Positions 1 to 9,297 of a DNA stretch of 64,000 nucleotides are shown here, piece after piece; the first letter of the stretch is position 1, and each line of letters starts with the position of its first letter. Below the pieces are notes generated by a model. That model was not told the DNA's origin, did no database searches, and worked only from the letters and a program-made list of their open reading frames with translations. A program made the translations under genes and the position numbers. The stretch is from NCBI GenBank assembly GCA_016903695.1, contig JADQBB010000020.1, positions 1-64,000 of the forward strand. The letters run 5' to 3'. The DNA comes from Chlorogloea purpurea SAG 13.99. Lineage in GTDB: Bacteria; Cyanobacteriota; Cyanobacteriia; Cyanobacteriales; Microcystaceae.

Positions 1-926
1 CGGTTAAAGATTAACTGAGCGGTGGACTGGATACTGGATTCGGTTTTCTCTGAGCCGGCGGAAGAGGTAAACTGCCCGAAAGCATCGACTATCCAGGGGT
101 TCATTCCCTCTTTCAGAGCGAGAATGCGCCGGGCGAGACGATTGACGTTAAGGATCTTAGCGCAGGTGATGAGGTCGGGATACTTCATCGTCCTCGCCAA
201 TAAGAGTGTAGCCTTAACAAGTTGATTACCCGCCGGCCCGAAGTATCCATCTTCACTCTGCGCCACCCCCTGTTTCCTGAAGTTAGCGTTCATCACCTCT
301 GCCAGTTGGGAAGCATACAAACCGCTCAACTCGTTATCGAGAAATTCGGTGATGGGGTTGAGGATACCGGATTCGGGATAACCGGGGGCGAAGATGTGAA
401 TCTCATAACCCTTCGCTTTAGCATAACTAGCGAGAATAGAAGTCTGATCTGGATATTTAAAGTCGAACTCCACAACTGGGAAACCCTGATCGATCGCGCT
501 CATGGCGATGGGATTAATGGCAGAAACGGTCTTCCCTGCGGCGGCAGCCCCCATGACGAGGGTACTCCGGTTGGCTTCGGGAAGATAGATGGGCTTTTTA
601 GCGAAGGGGTTAGTAGTCGCATCACCGATCCAGACGGCGACGGGTTGTTTCTGGCGCATCTGTAACTGACTCAGGGCGAGCTTTCTAGCCTTCCCTAATT
701 CTTTAGAGCCACCGAAACGCCCGTTAGCCAATTTTCCTTTAGTAACTTTCGTCCCTCTGCCACCCGCCATCATCGAACTCACTCCTAAGAATATAAGGAG
801 GGCGAGAATCATCAAGCCCTGTGTAGAAAAGAAGTATTTAACGAAGGCGCTGTTTTGAAAAGATTGAGTCAGTCCGGTGGCCACGGAACTCGACCCATAA
901 TATTGATGATTGTGAGACTCAGACAT
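1..926 (-). CDS. virD4: VirD4/TraG-type IV coupling protein, N-terminal part (runs off window edge)
   Basis: Coupling ATPase that would hand DNA or protein substrates to the conjugation channel at the inner membrane. I read about 308 codons before the window edge. One hydrophobic segment lies near residues 37-50, and a Walker A of form GAAAAGKT at about 126-133 is followed by a VVEFDFKYPDQ strand, as in TraG/VirD4 proteins. The start ATG at 926 overlaps the stop of the upstream gene by 8 bases, which suggests translational coupling. It is the last visible gene of the minus-strand T4SS operon. The C-terminal ATPase lobe lies outside the window, so completeness cannot be judged. Confidence 0.85.
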   Translation of the reverse strand, partial: MSESHNHQYYGSSSVATGLTQSFQNSAFVKYFFSTQGLMILALLIFLGVSSMMAGGRGTKVTKGKLANGRFGGSKELGKARKLALSQLQMRQKQPVAVWIGDATTNPFAKKPIYLPEANRSTLVMGAAAAGKTVSAINPIAMSAIDQGFPVVEFDFKYPDQTSILASYAKAKGYEIHIFAPGYPESGILNPITEFLDNELSGLYASQLAEVMNANFRKQGVAQSEDGYFGPAGNQLVKATLLLARTMKYPDLITCAKILNVNRLARRILALKEGMNPWIVDAFGQFTSSAGSEKTESSIQSTAQLIFN

Positions 927-1551
927 AGTAAGAAAATATAAGAGCTAAAATTGCGGGAACCATGTAGTAAGCTATGAGGAGAAAGTGGCTTAAAAAGTCG
1001 GCAAGAGGGAGATTGCTCTGGATTTTCTCCAGATAGATAGTGAACGCGGACAAGAACAGAACCGCCCCGATAATCTCGCTCACGAAATCCCGAACCCCTA
1101 AAAAATGAGGGATGACGACGACAAAACAACCGGCGGCAAGAAGTTTTAATCCATTTTTAGCTTTCCATCGCCTGGCTTCAGATAAGGCCAGAGGTGAGAG
1201 ATTAACACCGGCGAGAATGCTACTAACTCGTAGAGGAATGAGGGAATAAGCCGCGAGAGCCAATAGGGGTAGGCTTACCGGTAAAATCATCTGCTTTTCG
1301 AGAAGTAGGAAAATACAGTAGTAAAGAGCGATCTGTAACCATCTACCAGGTAAATCTCGTTTCCAAAAAGTCCTGTTGCCCCTCAGCGTTATAAGGATGG
1401 CAACAGGAAGGAGGAAAATATTCAAGCCAATCGGACTCGGTGCCAGAAAGATAAGCCCGAAAGATGTAATACCGAGGGACTGCGCCACCAATTCCCTCAA
1501 GATCGGAGGGCGGAAAAAATCGAGTAATAATCCGCCCCAACGAGATGCCAT
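919..1551 (-). CDS. Multi-spanning membrane protein of the T4SS operon, unknown function
   Basis: A 210-residue, very hydrophobic protein with about five to six predicted membrane segments (for example around residues 25-50, 75-115, 135-155 and 185-208) and no recognisable catalytic motif. It sits between an uncharacterised 347-residue gene and the VirD4-like gene. Its ATG overlaps the preceding stop by one base (TGATG) and its own stop overlaps the next start, so the three are probably translated together. Role in transfer is inferred from position only; an entry-exclusion or coupling-protein accessory role is possible but unsupported. Confidence 0.7.
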   Translation of the reverse strand: MASRWGGLLLDFFRPPILRELVAQSLGITSFGLIFLAPSPIGLNIFLLPVAILITLRGNRTFWKRDLPGRWLQIALYYCIFLLLEKQMILPVSLPLLALAAYSLIPLRVSSILAGVNLSPLALSEARRWKAKNGLKLLAAGCFVVVIPHFLGVRDFVSEIIGAVLFLSAFTIYLEKIQSNLPLADFLSHFLLIAYYMVPAILALIFSYYV

Positions 1552-2594
1552 CAGCGTTCAGCTCCTTGAGTTTGTTGTTGGCTTTTCAGTACCTCGGCGG
1601 CTTTCAGGAAATTATTGAGATCCTTGGGTTGAAGTTTATCGTGCAGAACGCCATCTTTGAGGGAAAACAGTTGACCCCGTTCCTGTTTGGAGGTATCTGT
1701 AATGCTGATACTCCCCGAAGTATCCCGTTCAAAGCGGTAATTGGCACCTTGGACGATCGTCTTCCCATCTTCACCACGATGACCCGCTGAGTCGAGTATT
1801 CGATTGGCGAACTCCGTGACCGTGGATTGTCGTTTCAGTTCATCAGCGAGCGATCGAGAATTGAAATTCTCCTTCAGCCGTTCAATTCCCTTGGAAATAG
1901 CCGTGGTGATAGAAGAAGCAATCTCCTTAACACCTTGAAGCAATTTCTCCAAACCCGAAAACTTATTGCGAACCCCTTCATCGGGGATGCGGTTCGGGTC
2001 GGTCAGGGTTTGTTTGATAGCGTAGAGTGCGGTTATCTGTTGAGTGGGGTCGTTTGGTTGGGTATTTAACTCGAATCCGCTGAAAGCAGGAGCTTTATTG
2101 ACCCCGGCAAATCCATTAAGGGTGATTTCAGGTGGTAGAACTACGCTACTCTTTTTCCCAAGCGAACTTTCAATAGTTGTCGTCGCCGGTGAACCTACCG
2201 CTATGGGTGAGACAGGTGAGTTATCGGGTTCTTCTATATAAGTAGAAGCCGTTGAACTTACAGAAACCGAGGAAGTCACGGTTTTACCTGTAACCCCTTC
2301 GACAACGGTTTCAGGTGTTACGGTAGCCACCGACCCTTCTACAAAAGTTTGCCCGGTTCCCCCTTCTATAAAAGTTTCAGGCGTTATGGGGTTTGCAGGA
2401 CTTCGGGATTTATCTAAAGATGAACTATCCTGCTGTTGCCCTTGTTGGCGTGAATCCCTCATTTCTTTGACCATTTCCGATAGGACAGCGATTAACCCCT
2501 GAAGATTAATAATCACGAGTCGCAAGGATTCGCTCTCTAACTGCTGTGCGGAATTGGAAGCACCAACGGCATCGCCATTATTTATAGTCGTCAT
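1551..2594 (-). CDS. Hypothetical protein with repetitive Thr/Val/Glu-rich linker
   Basis: 347 residues, family not recognised. A hydrophobic/amphipathic helix lies near residues 25-46, then a Gln/Ser-rich stretch. Residues ~70-115 hold an imperfect repeat built on PETFIEG / TPETVVEG / TGKTV words. The C-terminal ~150 residues are a separate, probably folded domain with helices and a short beta-rich part (GANYRFERDTSGSISI). It lacks a signal peptide, so it is probably cytoplasmic or inner-membrane associated. It overlaps the next gene by one base within the T4SS operon. Linker-plus-domain design resembles an adaptor, but no function is assigned. Confidence 0.65.
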   Translation of the reverse strand: MTTINNGDAVGASNSAQQLESESLRLVIINLQGLIAVLSEMVKEMRDSRQQGQQQDSSSLDKSRSPANPITPETFIEGGTGQTFVEGSVATVTPETVVEGVTGKTVTSSVSVSSTASTYIEEPDNSPVSPIAVGSPATTTIESSLGKKSSVVLPPEITLNGFAGVNKAPAFSGFELNTQPNDPTQQITALYAIKQTLTDPNRIPDEGVRNKFSGLEKLLQGVKEIASSITTAISKGIERLKENFNSRSLADELKRQSTVTEFANRILDSAGHRGEDGKTIVQGANYRFERDTSGSISITDTSKQERGQLFSLKDGVLHDKLQPKDLNNFLKAAEVLKSQQQTQGAER

Positions 2595-2609
2595 GATTGT
2601 AGACTCCGA

Positions 2610-2903
2610 TTATAAAGGTTTGGATTGGTAAAGTTCGAGTGGTGCGACGAGACGATCAAGAACCACCTCATTACCGTCGAGAGCAAAAACAGGTGTACCA
2701 TCGAAGGCGATAACGATCGTGTGTGGTCGGTACGCGGGAGATACGAGAGCTTGATAGTGAACGCCATCGGGGGTTTGCTGATAGGCGAGATAACCATCAC
2801 AGAAAAACTCCAGCACCCGCCACCGGTAATCGGGACTAACGATAGGCGGTAAGTTTCTCGCAGATTGAAGTAAACGCTTGAAATTTAATGTATTCGTTTG
2901 CAT
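2610..2903 (-). CDS. Small hypothetical protein (97 aa)
   Basis: Short soluble protein with no signal peptide or membrane segment. Many aromatic and beta-prone residues (WRVLEFFCDGYLAYQQ, HTIVIAFDGTPVFALDGNEVV) suggest a compact beta domain. It lies 15 bases from each neighbour in the T4SS operon and on the same strand, which supports a real gene. A minus-strand frame overlapping it (2591-2800) is shorter and starts inside it, so I prefer this one. Function unknown. Confidence 0.6.
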   Translation of the reverse strand: MQTNTLNFKRLLQSARNLPPIVSPDYRWRVLEFFCDGYLAYQQTPDGVHYQALVSPAYRPHTIVIAFDGTPVFALDGNEVVLDRLVAPLELYQSKPL

Positions 2904-2918
2904 GAGTGGTATAGCTCC

Positions 2919-4001
2919 TTAAAAACCAACGATGACGGTATCTTTTTTTTTAACCGAGTAGAACGGGAAAGGGCCGATGATGTAAGGTGAAGTGCCGCAG
3001 AAGAGAGAGAACCGGAAATAAAGGGAGAAACCCGCCCGCCCGGCTCTTTCATCCGTATCGTTCAGCACGACTTTAAAACCATGACCGAAGGGATGTCTGC
3101 CCGTAGGTTCCGTCCCTGCGAGACATCCCGAACCCCCGCTCACCGACTGAGAATCACCGGAGATCCACTGCTTACCCTTCATCAGGGGCGGCCACCCCGG
3201 TAGGTCGGCAAGTTCTATGTGGGCACAGTGGGATTGATCGCAAGGAACCCGAAAACCCTCGTTGTAACTACCGGTGATGGTATTGGTTCGGTGGGCTTCA
3301 CGATCGGAGAAGACCACATCAGCCATCGCCAGAGGTAGATTAACATTGGTAAAATCTTTTAGGTAATTCTTAAAGGGAAGTCTATCCAGACCTGGAATAT
3401 CTAAGATGACGAGGTTACGCCAATTGCCGAATCGGTTTAAGCGTAATCCGGTTAAACCGGGGATAGAAGCTAGAGAATAATTGTCCAGTCCGGGTAATCT
3501 TTCTAAGGTTAACCGACCGAAACGGGCATTACCCACGATACTCGAAAGGGTCTGATTAGATAAGTTTCCAGCCGTATGAGTTCCAAAACTTCGTGCTATA
3601 AGGTCTTTAAAAGGAGCCACCCGATTCAATCGAGTTGAACCCAACCCCGGTATAGTCCGCACCAAATCCCTCAAAGAGAGTTTTTGCACCCAAGGAGCGG
3701 CTATAAGAGAAACCCGCCCCGGAGAAAGACCGATAGCGCCGAGGATAGACCCCATCGACATATTGGGAAGTTTAGTATTGGCAAAAAATCCCAGTCGCAG
3801 AATTTCCGAGGCGGATGTGCCAGCCCCCCAAGAAATATCACCGAAAGAGCCGTCCCTAGTCACGGCGGCGAGATCCGAAATTGATAACCTGCCTAAATCA
3901 GGGGCCCCGGCTTTGACGGGGCGAGGGTGTAGCAATGTCAATGAAGCCATACATCCGGCAAGGGATAGGGCGATAAAATGTTTGAGATAATCGGAAATCA
4001 T
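2919..4001 (-). CDS. Exported protein with LPGL-type repeats, T4SS operon
   Basis: 360 residues with an export signal. Two readings are possible: a lipobox ending in LAGC at residue 17, or signal peptidase I cleavage after PVKA at residue 32. The middle (~60-210) has repeated leucine motifs such as IPGLGSTRLNRV, LPGLDNYSLASIPGLTGLRLNRF and IPGLDRLPF, a solenoid-like pattern. The C-terminal third has paired cysteines (CDQSHC, SGCLAG, LFCG), consistent with disulphides in the periplasm. It follows the VirB9-like gene, so an envelope part of the conjugation machine is plausible. I do not recognise the family. Confidence 0.65.
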   Translation of the reverse strand: MISDYLKHFIALSLAGCMASLTLLHPRPVKAGAPDLGRLSISDLAAVTRDGSFGDISWGAGTSASEILRLGFFANTKLPNMSMGSILGAIGLSPGRVSLIAAPWVQKLSLRDLVRTIPGLGSTRLNRVAPFKDLIARSFGTHTAGNLSNQTLSSIVGNARFGRLTLERLPGLDNYSLASIPGLTGLRLNRFGNWRNLVILDIPGLDRLPFKNYLKDFTNVNLPLAMADVVFSDREAHRTNTITGSYNEGFRVPCDQSHCAHIELADLPGWPPLMKGKQWISGDSQSVSGGSGCLAGTEPTGRHPFGHGFKVVLNDTDERAGRAGFSLYFRFSLFCGTSPYIIGPFPFYSVKKKDTVIVGF

Positions 4002-4032
4002 TCAATACCTCCTAGATTGGAATCGAAAAAAG

Positions 4033-4815
4033 TTAAGAGCGATCGCTGGGAGTGACCGATTTTGATTCATTGCCGAGTTCAAGAATGCGCTCGAGGGTAT
4101 TTTGAGATAGGTTATTCCGCCCTCTGGCTTCTTCCTCTGCATAGCCCGCTTCGAGATCCAAGAGGAACAGTTCAACTCTCGTGAGAACAAGCCGGTTGTT
4201 AGTCGAGGTGTTCAAGTCCCCCTTGGCTCGATTTAATCCCTTTTGATAGAGTGCGAGTTTTTCAGCGGATACCGAAGTTCCACGACTCCCGGTTTTAAAG
4301 GTTGTAAGAGGAGGCAAAGGGTTGGAACGATCGGGCTTCACCTCTGTAACGGGCATTAAATTAGCCACGAAATATAGAGGTTTTCGAGTCCCATAACCGA
4401 GGAGAAACTTGTAAATTCGTTCACCCCTGGGGGAAACGGTAACGAGGGTGAGGGTTGTCAGGGGTGTGGAGGGCAGGTTACGGAATCCTAAGCCGGTAAT
4501 CCTTTTGAGATGAACCACCCTGGCACCATCGACGCAGGGTAAACCGGGACAGAGATTTCCAGCGTAATCAACCGTAAGTTTTGAAGGATCGTCAAGCCAA
4601 ATTTGTTTGATGTATTCATCCTTGAGATTCAACAAGCTCAAGGTGAGTCCAGTACCCGGCCATACAATCAGGGTGGGAAATTTACCCCCAGTTGCCTCAA
4701 CAGCCGTGGCATTAAAGTTTCGGCTGTAACCAGTAGCTGGAATTGCCGAGGCCCAAGACTGATAGCCGCAACTTAAAATCCAAGCCGATAAGATGATGGT
4801 TAATTTAGGTCGCAC
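4033..4815 (-). CDS. VirB9/TraK-like periplasmic T4SS component
   Basis: 260 residues with a signal peptide (hydrophobic core then SWASA near residue 24). The segment from about 45 to 145 (LIVWPGTGLTLSLLNLKDEYIKQIWLDD in part, then VVHLKRI, LTTLTLVTVSPRGERIYKFLL) follows the beta pattern of VirB9/TraK/TrbG proteins, which form the outer-membrane core with VirB10 and VirB7. It lies directly after the VirB10 gene, the usual partner, with an 11-base gap. A C-terminal helical part of about 60 residues is extra. Assignment rests on pattern and context, not on a database match. Confidence 0.6.
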   Translation of the reverse strand: MRPKLTIILSAWILSCGYQSWASAIPATGYSRNFNATAVEATGGKFPTLIVWPGTGLTLSLLNLKDEYIKQIWLDDPSKLTVDYAGNLCPGLPCVDGARVVHLKRITGLGFRNLPSTPLTTLTLVTVSPRGERIYKFLLGYGTRKPLYFVANLMPVTEVKPDRSNPLPPLTTFKTGSRGTSVSAEKLALYQKGLNRAKGDLNTSTNNRLVLTRVELFLLDLEAGYAEEEARGRNNLSQNTLERILELGNESKSVTPSDRS

Positions 4816-4826
4816 TGGTTATCCTC

Positions 4827-6338
4827 CTACTCGAAATCCAACTCAGGTGTGGTTTCTTGCTTCGGAGAAGGAACGGGTAAATTCAGCGGGCGGGTCAATC
4901 TGACCGTCACCGGCGTACCCTCGTTGATAGTGTAGATCTTGATACCTTCACTCCTCGAAGGTCGGGAGTTATAACCGCCGAGAGCATTGAAAACAAGAGC
5001 TAAATTTGTCGCTTTGTCTATCCCCGCTATCCCACCTAAAGCAGTGGCCAGTTGACCCCACCCGTTAGCTGACAGTCCGCCACCATCAGCCCCTACAGTT
5101 TTAACGTCAGCGATGAGGGGGCCGTCCCCACCGGATATGGCGATCGCATCCGCTTCTATTTCCGTCTCCTGATACTGACCGTCGATTTCAAAAGCTAATT
5201 TACGCCCGACCAGAGAGATCATCGGGCCGTTGACTTTAACTGTCGCCGTTAGTCTGGCACCAGTCGGTACGATCGCTCTAGAGTCTTTATCTTGGATAGG
5301 TGAGTCCAAAACGATAGAGACCATGAGATTTTCTGCTGTATCATCTCGTGAAGTTCTATTGACGGGGACGGCGATACCGCCTTCGATACGTCCTTTCAAC
5401 TTCTGTACCGGCACAGGTTGAGAATGTTCAGGCACACCAGAAACGATGGGAGTTTCATCAACTTTAGTTTGTTGATCGGTCTCCGTAACCGGTGGAATAA
5501 GTTGACCGGATGACCGGCTGTTACCTGTATTTCCTTTAGGCTTGAAGGAACCGAGAGCTACTAGATCCTGCCATCGTTTCTGTGGATTTCCCTCGGAGAC
5601 GGTCGCTCTGGAGTTTTCTAAGCTCGTATTTGCCCCAGTTAAAGGAACTAAGGGAATTTGAGAAGGCGTTCTTCTTGGCTCGGCCCCATCGAATCTCTCC
5701 CTTCTATTAGAAATATTTGATGAGTTTCTTGAGGGCGTAGAGGAATAGCGGGCTGTATTATAACCCGTATTAGTCGGTAAATGGGTTGAAGCAGAAGTTA
5801 TACGGCTCGATGATTTAGAAGTAGAAGGAACGTTTCGCTCGCCTGAACCCGCTTTCACAATTGCGGATCTATCCCCCCGGACGGAGCGCTGAAATTTCCG
5901 CTCTGATTGATGACGTTCCATTTGTTGCGCTTGTTGAGATAAAGCTAATTGTGCTAAAAGTTGGTCTTTTTCGGTCTTTTGTGGGTCTCCTGAGAAAAGG
6001 TTTTCTTTTGGAGCTTCCCCACCCTTTTCTTTCGGGTTCGAGGAATGTAGGTTAGCCATCGGATTCTGAACCAAACTGTAGAAGAGAACGAGAAAGCCGA
6101 CAACCCCGGCGGCACCGAGAGCCACAATAGACAACTTGCTTAAAGGGTGACTCGCAAAACTGTGATAGGTAAAGTGTTGCTGAAATTCGGATTCTAGGTC
6201 ATCGTCAAGCGGGACATCGGGAGACGTTGCCGAAAATGTCGTCGGTTCGGGCGAACCTTCCTCGTTTTTAGCCTTACCTGTACTTGAGCTATTATTGAAG
6301 CCCAGTACATCTTGAATCTGTTGCAGTTTATCAGACAT
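4827..6338 (-). CDS. virB10: VirB10/TrbI-like T4SS envelope-spanning protein
   Basis: Scaffold linking the inner-membrane complex to the outer-membrane pore. I start it at the ATG at 6338 (MSDKLQQIQ), which has an AAGGAG 7-8 bases upstream and begins 4 bases after the VirB8 stop. The longer frame to 6422 only re-reads the VirB8 end. It has one membrane segment at about residues 67-90, a long Ser/Gln/Arg-rich periplasmic linker, and a C-terminal beta domain (~320-490) with IVPTGARLTATVKV, ALGGIAG and EGTPVTVRLTRPL, typical of the VirB10 barrel. The linker is low in complexity, as usual for the family. Confidence 0.8.
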   Translation of the reverse strand: MSDKLQQIQDVLGFNNSSSTGKAKNEEGSPEPTTFSATSPDVPLDDDLESEFQQHFTYHSFASHPLSKLSIVALGAAGVVGFLVLFYSLVQNPMANLHSSNPKEKGGEAPKENLFSGDPQKTEKDQLLAQLALSQQAQQMERHQSERKFQRSVRGDRSAIVKAGSGERNVPSTSKSSSRITSASTHLPTNTGYNTARYSSTPSRNSSNISNRRERFDGAEPRRTPSQIPLVPLTGANTSLENSRATVSEGNPQKRWQDLVALGSFKPKGNTGNSRSSGQLIPPVTETDQQTKVDETPIVSGVPEHSQPVPVQKLKGRIEGGIAVPVNRTSRDDTAENLMVSIVLDSPIQDKDSRAIVPTGARLTATVKVNGPMISLVGRKLAFEIDGQYQETEIEADAIAISGGDGPLIADVKTVGADGGGLSANGWGQLATALGGIAGIDKATNLALVFNALGGYNSRPSRSEGIKIYTINEGTPVTVRLTRPLNLPVPSPKQETTPELDFE

Positions 6339-6342
6339 ATCC

Positions 6343-7284
6343 TTACTCCTTATGATTATTGGCGGGTTCCTTGGGTTTTGACCCATCCGAAGTTTGAGGT
6401 AACTCCAAGAAATCACCACCACGGGGAACGGTAGTATCTAGAGGAGCCATCTTGACGATACGGAGACCGATCGATGTAATCTTGAAAATCTCCTTTTGCA
6501 GTCCGGTGGAAATATCGGGGAGGGGATCGAATTGCGGGTTAACCGATTCCAAGTACAGCACCTGACGGAAGGGTTGCGGTTCGATGCCCGAAAGGGAACC
6601 GGAAGAACTCGCCGTGTTGCCATCGATCAGGTAACGTGACCCCACGACCGTCACCGTCCACTGACCGGGTTTACCCTCTATCGGCATGGGTTCACCGATA
6701 AAGTCGATCTTGAAGAAAATCTGCGTGTTGCCACTGAAAACTCCCCCCGGGGTTATCGCCGCCAGTTGGGAGAGGAAAGCATCTCTGAATTCGGGAGCGA
6801 TAGCACCCGTGACCGCCACGTAAGCACCTACGGTAACTCTATCCCCTCCTGAAGAGTCTTTAGCTCTCGGTACACGAACCCCCTCATCCAATCCTTTACC
6901 GGACTCGAACCCCCCAGAGGAAGAAGTTTGAGTCGATACCGGTGCGGCGGTGAAAATAGCCGTGAGAATATCAGAGGTGAATCTTTGTAGGGCTTTCGGG
7001 GTTCTCTCCGATGAGGGTATGGCATCGACGAGAAACCCTCTACCGTCTGACTGCTCTACCAGCACGGCTCCTGGCTTATTAGCGATCCTTCCCGCCTGCA
7101 CCAGTACGATCAGATTGGAACCGAACACCAGAGCCAGAACACCTGCGTTCAAGAGCAGGAAAGCCCATAATCCTAGAAGATTAGTTCGCTTCTCGAAAGA
7201 TTTGCGGATATGTCCCAAGGAAGCCCCGGAAGGATCTACCCCGGAATTTTTAACATTTCTACCACCGAAGAATTTAGAGAACAT
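6343..7284 (-). CDS. VirB8/TraE-like inner-membrane T4SS protein
   Basis: 313 residues: a cytoplasmic N-terminus, one membrane helix at about 38-60 (LLGLWAFLLLNAGVLAL), then a periplasmic domain with a beta region around 200-260 (FFKIDFIGEP, WTVTVVGSRYLID, FRQVLYLESV). This is the architecture of VirB8/TraE proteins, which nucleate the inner-membrane complex. Position between VirB6 and VirB10 fits. A Ser/Gly-rich insertion near residue 120 is unusual. Sequence similarity to classical VirB8 is not obvious by eye, so family membership is inferred from topology and gene order. Confidence 0.6.
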   Translation of the reverse strand: MFSKFFGGRNVKNSGVDPSGASLGHIRKSFEKRTNLLGLWAFLLLNAGVLALVFGSNLIVLVQAGRIANKPGAVLVEQSDGRGFLVDAIPSSERTPKALQRFTSDILTAIFTAAPVSTQTSSSGGFESGKGLDEGVRVPRAKDSSGGDRVTVGAYVAVTGAIAPEFRDAFLSQLAAITPGGVFSGNTQIFFKIDFIGEPMPIEGKPGQWTVTVVGSRYLIDGNTASSSGSLSGIEPQPFRQVLYLESVNPQFDPLPDISTGLQKEIFKITSIGLRIVKMAPLDTTVPRGGDFLELPQTSDGSKPKEPANNHKE

Positions 7285-7341
7285 ACGAGCTTCACTCCAG
7301 AATTAGTTGCGGGACGGAAGAACCGAAACCTCTACCGCCTG

Positions 7342-8409
7342 TCATGGCCGCATAAGGCCCGTAGTGACGGCGGAAGCACCAGTGGCGACGGTGCCACCGA
7401 CGATACTCGTGAATGCCGTCCAGACCACGAGACCCGAACCCGATGCCAGTGAGAAGGAGATGACCGGGGCGAATATACCTACGAAGAGGGGAAACCAACC
7501 CGGATCGTTAACCCCCGAATTGGTAGCCGTCACCGCTGCCAGACCCACGAGGATGTTGAAACAGATCTTCGCCATGCCCACGGAGAAAAAACCCGTCAGC
7601 CAGGCGATAATCGAGTTAACTCCGAAGAAATAGAGACTACCGCCCACCGCCAGGGGAGCCATCAGTCCCACGACGAGCAGTACCGCCTCTAATAAGTGCT
7701 GATAGGCTTGCATACACCAGTAGAGTACGGAATAGACGATCGGTTGCCATACCGGTGAGAACAAGCCCAACAGACTGAAGGAATTGCCGCTACCTACCGC
7801 ACTGAACGCGTTCTTAAAGCGATCGACCAGATCCCCCAGCCAGGACATGGGCCCGAAAGCGGCACCGAAAGCGTTCACCAATATGTCCGCCTGATCTGCC
7901 GCTCCCTTGAGACAATCGATCTGTTCTTGACCCTGCATCGACAGACAGGGTTTATATAGTCCTTCCAAGGCGGATTTAAAGGCGATACCGCCTTGTAATT
8001 GTTTCAGGGCTTCATCGAGCTTGATCCCCGATAGGGTTCCGGCGAGTACCCCATCCGATACCTGATTGATCACCGAGCGCAGTTGGAGGATACAGGTAGC
8101 CAGTAGTGCTCCCTGACCCGCAAAGAGACTGATGGCGAGAACCGCCCAAAGAAGGGCTACTAGATCGATGGGACGGGAATCGTTCAGGGCGCTGTATACC
8201 CGAACCCCGGAGATGATCAGGGCGACGACGGCGAATAGGAGACCGAGGTTCGTAATGGCTGCATAAAGGGTCTGACCCCCGGCAGAACCGCCGCCGAAAA
8301 CGACATTCCAATTGTGGTTCCAGGTCTGGGAAACTTTTCGAGCGTCCTGCATACCGCCTACCAAGATGTTGCTCATGTCTGCCAGTAATGATGGTGTGGG
8401 GAATAACAT
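7342..8409 (-). CDS. virB6: VirB6/TrbL-like polytopic T4SS protein
   Basis: 355 residues with about six to seven membrane segments: two near residues 45-110, and a hydrophobic block from ~215 to the C-terminus (EAVLLVVGLMAPLAVGGSLYFFG, ITG-type turns, Gly/Ala-rich end). An amphipathic loop with two cysteines (KPCLSMQGQEQIDCLKGAAD) lies between. VirB6/TrbL proteins form part of the substrate path in the inner membrane. It starts 12 bases after the VirB5-like gene and uses more G+C than the accessory island to the right. Confidence 0.75.
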   Translation of the reverse strand: MLFPTPSLLADMSNILVGGMQDARKVSQTWNHNWNVVFGGGSAGGQTLYAAITNLGLLFAVVALIISGVRVYSALNDSRPIDLVALLWAVLAISLFAGQGALLATCILQLRSVINQVSDGVLAGTLSGIKLDEALKQLQGGIAFKSALEGLYKPCLSMQGQEQIDCLKGAADQADILVNAFGAAFGPMSWLGDLVDRFKNAFSAVGSGNSFSLLGLFSPVWQPIVYSVLYWCMQAYQHLLEAVLLVVGLMAPLAVGGSLYFFGVNSIIAWLTGFFSVGMAKICFNILVGLAAVTATNSGVNDPGWFPLFVGIFAPVISFSLASGSGLVVWTAFTSIVGGTVATGASAVTTGLMRP

Positions 8410-8421
8410 AAACCGATCTCC

Positions 8422-9297
8422 TCAAAATAAGCCCGCTCTCATAGCGGCGTTGGTCAGGGCTTCCGAGTCGATGCGTTCTTTAACGTAGCGATCCGAGCGT
8501 TGTTGGTCGAGAGTGTCCGAAATATTGGATAAGTTGAGATTGGTAATCTGTGAGTCCACGCGGCTCATCTGACCGTCCTTCACCTGTTGCTGAGTTAAGA
8601 TCGCTTGCTGTGCGTTAGCCCAAGCCAGTATCTTCACGGCATCTTGTGTACTCTCGGCACCTAAAGCTTCTTCCCCTGTCTGTAGGACGGATTGAGTTAC
8701 CTCGGCGGCCCTCTCCAAAGATTGTGATACCTTCTTCTGTCCACCGTCACCGAGGAGGGTATCGGCAAAGAGTGCGGTGACTTCCCGATCTCCCGCATTG
8801 GTTGCCAGACGTTGAACTTGCCACTGATTACCGTAATATCCCCAACTCGGAAATTGATTGTTGCTGTCGAGCTCGTAACGAACCGCTTTCCCGTAGTCGA
8901 GGGGAGCGGGAATATTCAACTCTCCCTTGGCACTTTCAAGGATTTTTGCCAAGACTGAGCCGTCCGCGGTGATCTTACCGCAGATATTGTCCCCCCCGTT
9001 ATTATTCCCGTTACAATCTCCGATAGCTTGATTGAGGACGAGTTCTAAAATGTCCCGTCCGTCAGAATTGATAATATCCTCGACATATCCTTTCACCTCG
9101 TTATAAAGTCCCAGAACCTCCCCCACTAAACCCCCGGAAAGTTTGTCGGCGAGACCTATAAATGGTGAGTCGAAGGCGAAAACGGCGGCAGGTGATAAGA
9201 GTGCCACGATGATCAATCCCGTGGTAGTTAGTCGTGATTTAGTGGTAGTTAGACGTGATTTAAAAGTGTTTGATATGACCATGATGATTGACCTCAT
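8422..9297 (-). CDS. VirB5/TrbJ-like secreted T4SS protein
   Basis: 291 residues with a signal peptide ending at AVFAF near residue 42, then helical, Gln/Ala-rich sequence with an internal cysteine pair (GDCNG, NICGK). The C-terminal ~100 residues are coiled-coil-like. Secretion, helical character and position between VirB4 and VirB6 fit VirB5/TrbJ minor pilus proteins. The ATG at 9297 overlaps the VirB4 stop by one base (TAATG). An internal ATG at 9282 has GAGGT upstream and may be the true start. The n-region contains a tandem duplication (KSRLTTT twice). Confidence 0.65.
   Translation of the reverse strand: MRSIIMVISNTFKSRLTTTKSRLTTTGLIIVALLSPAAVFAFDSPFIGLADKLSGGLVGEVLGLYNEVKGYVEDIINSDGRDILELVLNQAIGDCNGNNNGGDNICGKITADGSVLAKILESAKGELNIPAPLDYGKAVRYELDSNNQFPSWGYYGNQWQVQRLATNAGDREVTALFADTLLGDGGQKKVSQSLERAAEVTQSVLQTGEEALGAESTQDAVKILAWANAQQAILTQQQVKDGQMSRVDSQITNLNLSNISDTLDQQRSDRYVKERIDSEALTNAAMRAGLF

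Noticed and set aside
6339..6422. N-terminal extension of the VirB10 gene
   Set aside because: It overlaps the VirB8 coding end; the ATG at 6338 has a clear AAGGAG.
8012..8425. 137-codon frame antiparallel in phase shift within the VirB6 gene
   Set aside because: Low-complexity Arg/Ser-rich translation of a real membrane-protein gene; a frame shadow.
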